From Sclerodactyla briareus (Eukaryota; Echinodermata; Holothuroidea; Dendrochirotida; Sclerodactylidae): a stretch of 64,000 nt of DNA. Location of the stretch: assembly GCA_026419785.1 (NCBI GenBank), contig JAODTK010002688.1:62001-126000 (forward strand), in the 5' to 3' direction. This document shows positions 63,001-64,000 of this stretch, piece after piece (positions within the stretch are counted from its first letter, which is position 1; every line of letters starts with the position of its first letter). Position numbers and translations under genes: made by a program. The notes beneath the pieces are model-generated. The model was given only the letters and a program-made list of their open reading frames with translations. It was not told the DNA's origin and searched no databases.

Positions 63001-63209
63001 TTACTTCTTGCCTTTTCAAATCGGCAAGCCAAATTATACGCTCCCTCCCCACGTTTGTTGCTCGAATCCCCTTCATTGCATTGTGTTTATGTCGAAGACC
63101 CCGCCCGTCACTGGCCAGTCTTTTACTTCTTTTACCCCAACCCATCGAGAAGGAGAGGGGTGGGGACACTGCAGGTGCAAATCGATTACTTCTATATTCT
63201 TCTATACAA

Positions 63210-63214
63210 TTATG

Positions 63215-63245
<31 letters not shown>

Positions 63246-63330
63246 TTATTCTTAGTATTATAGTATTATTATTATTTTATTATTATTATTATTATTAATT
63301 ATTATTGTTTATTATTATTATTATTATAGA
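63210..63330. repeat. ATT microsatellite, followed by a short ACTA repeat
   Basis: (ATT)n to 63328, TAG/GTA triplets, then (ACTA)n at 63358-63380. Confidence 0.95.
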
Positions 63331-64000
63331 GTAGTTAGTAGTAGTAGTTAGAAACAGTAACTAACTAACTAACTAACTAATGACTGTACTGACTGCGGAC
63401 GTGCACCTCTCCAAAAACATAACTCTTAGTAAAATTGAATAGCCACTACTTATCATGAGGGACCCGAACAGAAATCTTTTGACTCGATTCGTTCATATTC
63501 GTTTATATATATTTTTTTTCGAACTCAAAACCGAAAAAAATCCCTTGAAAATTTGGACCCAATCTGGTCGAATATTTAACTAGATTCTGTCCGGGGATCC
63601 CCTCTGATAAGTGTGTTATTTCAATGCAAGTTTACCAACCTTTTTTTAAGTGTGCGTGAAGCGTAGATAGAAGATGAATCCTTATGAAAGGGTTCATCAT
63701 AATGCCAACATTTTTTCAGGTAACCTATTTTTATATATTACTCATTGGTTTATATTATAGTCCGTGACACGTGTAGTCAACCATACTGCGACATAGGACT
63801 GGAGTGGAAAGTTTAAATCGTTTTTCTCGTATTATGTTATAGGCTAACAAAACTAAACGGATTGCACCCTCTGAGTCGCCTTGGCCAGAACGGGAAATTG
63901 CCCATAGATTTGGAAAACGTCTATATAACAAATGTTGGAAATTAATTCCTGACTTTTAAAGAAGAGAGAGAAACTCCGCTCGTGGTCTAAATTTATCCAA

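Overview
This is animal nuclear DNA, AT-rich, intron-rich and full of repeats. I see no bacterial operons, rRNA genes or CRISPR arrays. The gene structure and the repeat families (non-LTR elements of CR1 type, fold-back MITEs, ATT microsatellites, poly-G-bearing elements) suggest a marine invertebrate, perhaps a deuterostome such as an echinoderm, hemichordate or amphioxus. The species is not determined.

Two protein genes can be recognised, both on the minus strand and both cut into short exons whose frames are broken by small indels. The first is TDRD3, from about 20.0 kb down to the left part of the window. In gene order I can place an N-terminal exon (19907-19998), two OB-fold exons (17354-17512, 15505-15653), a PPPWVPFGQ-like exon (14462-14554), an EEQR..AAI/FGGG exon (10788-11056), the UBA exon (9977-10110), an RGG-rich exon ending in a TLFDFLESK motif (7195-7595), a long low-complexity exon ending in the start of the Tudor domain (3512-4390) and the second Tudor exon (about 2762-2891). 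The Tudor exon runs directly into a 1.9-kb minisatellite whose unit is a copy of that exon's own 3' end plus the 5' splice site. The last exon is not seen. The second gene is Phox2, from 55406 to 36894: exon 1 (55139-55406), the homeodomain exon (37911-38133) after an intron of about 17 kb, and the last exon (36894-37256) starting at the helix-3 VWFQNR motif.

Between the genes (about 21-36 kb) lie a fold-back element (21911-22765), three tandem-repeat fields (23.5-24.3, 24.3-25.1 and 28.0-29.1 kb), poly-G/GGATCC-type elements and a decayed CR1-like retrotransposon (about 30.9-32.4 kb). That retrotransposon is split by a 166-bp MITE with an 8-bp target duplication. Phox2 intron 1 holds ATT arrays, two tandem duplications and a CpG-richer block near 44-45 kb. 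To the right of Phox2 the sequence is mostly repeats, including a likely LINE endonuclease fragment near 62.6 kb and poly-G elements.

The gene products are unrelated in pathway: TDRD3 is a methylarginine-reading scaffold for topoisomerase 3-beta, and Phox2 is a neuronal homeodomain transcription factor. Most frame breaks can be explained by one-base changes in homopolymer runs, which points to uncorrected long-read assembly rather than gene decay. Exon calls therefore rest on pieced-together frames, and exon ends are approximate.
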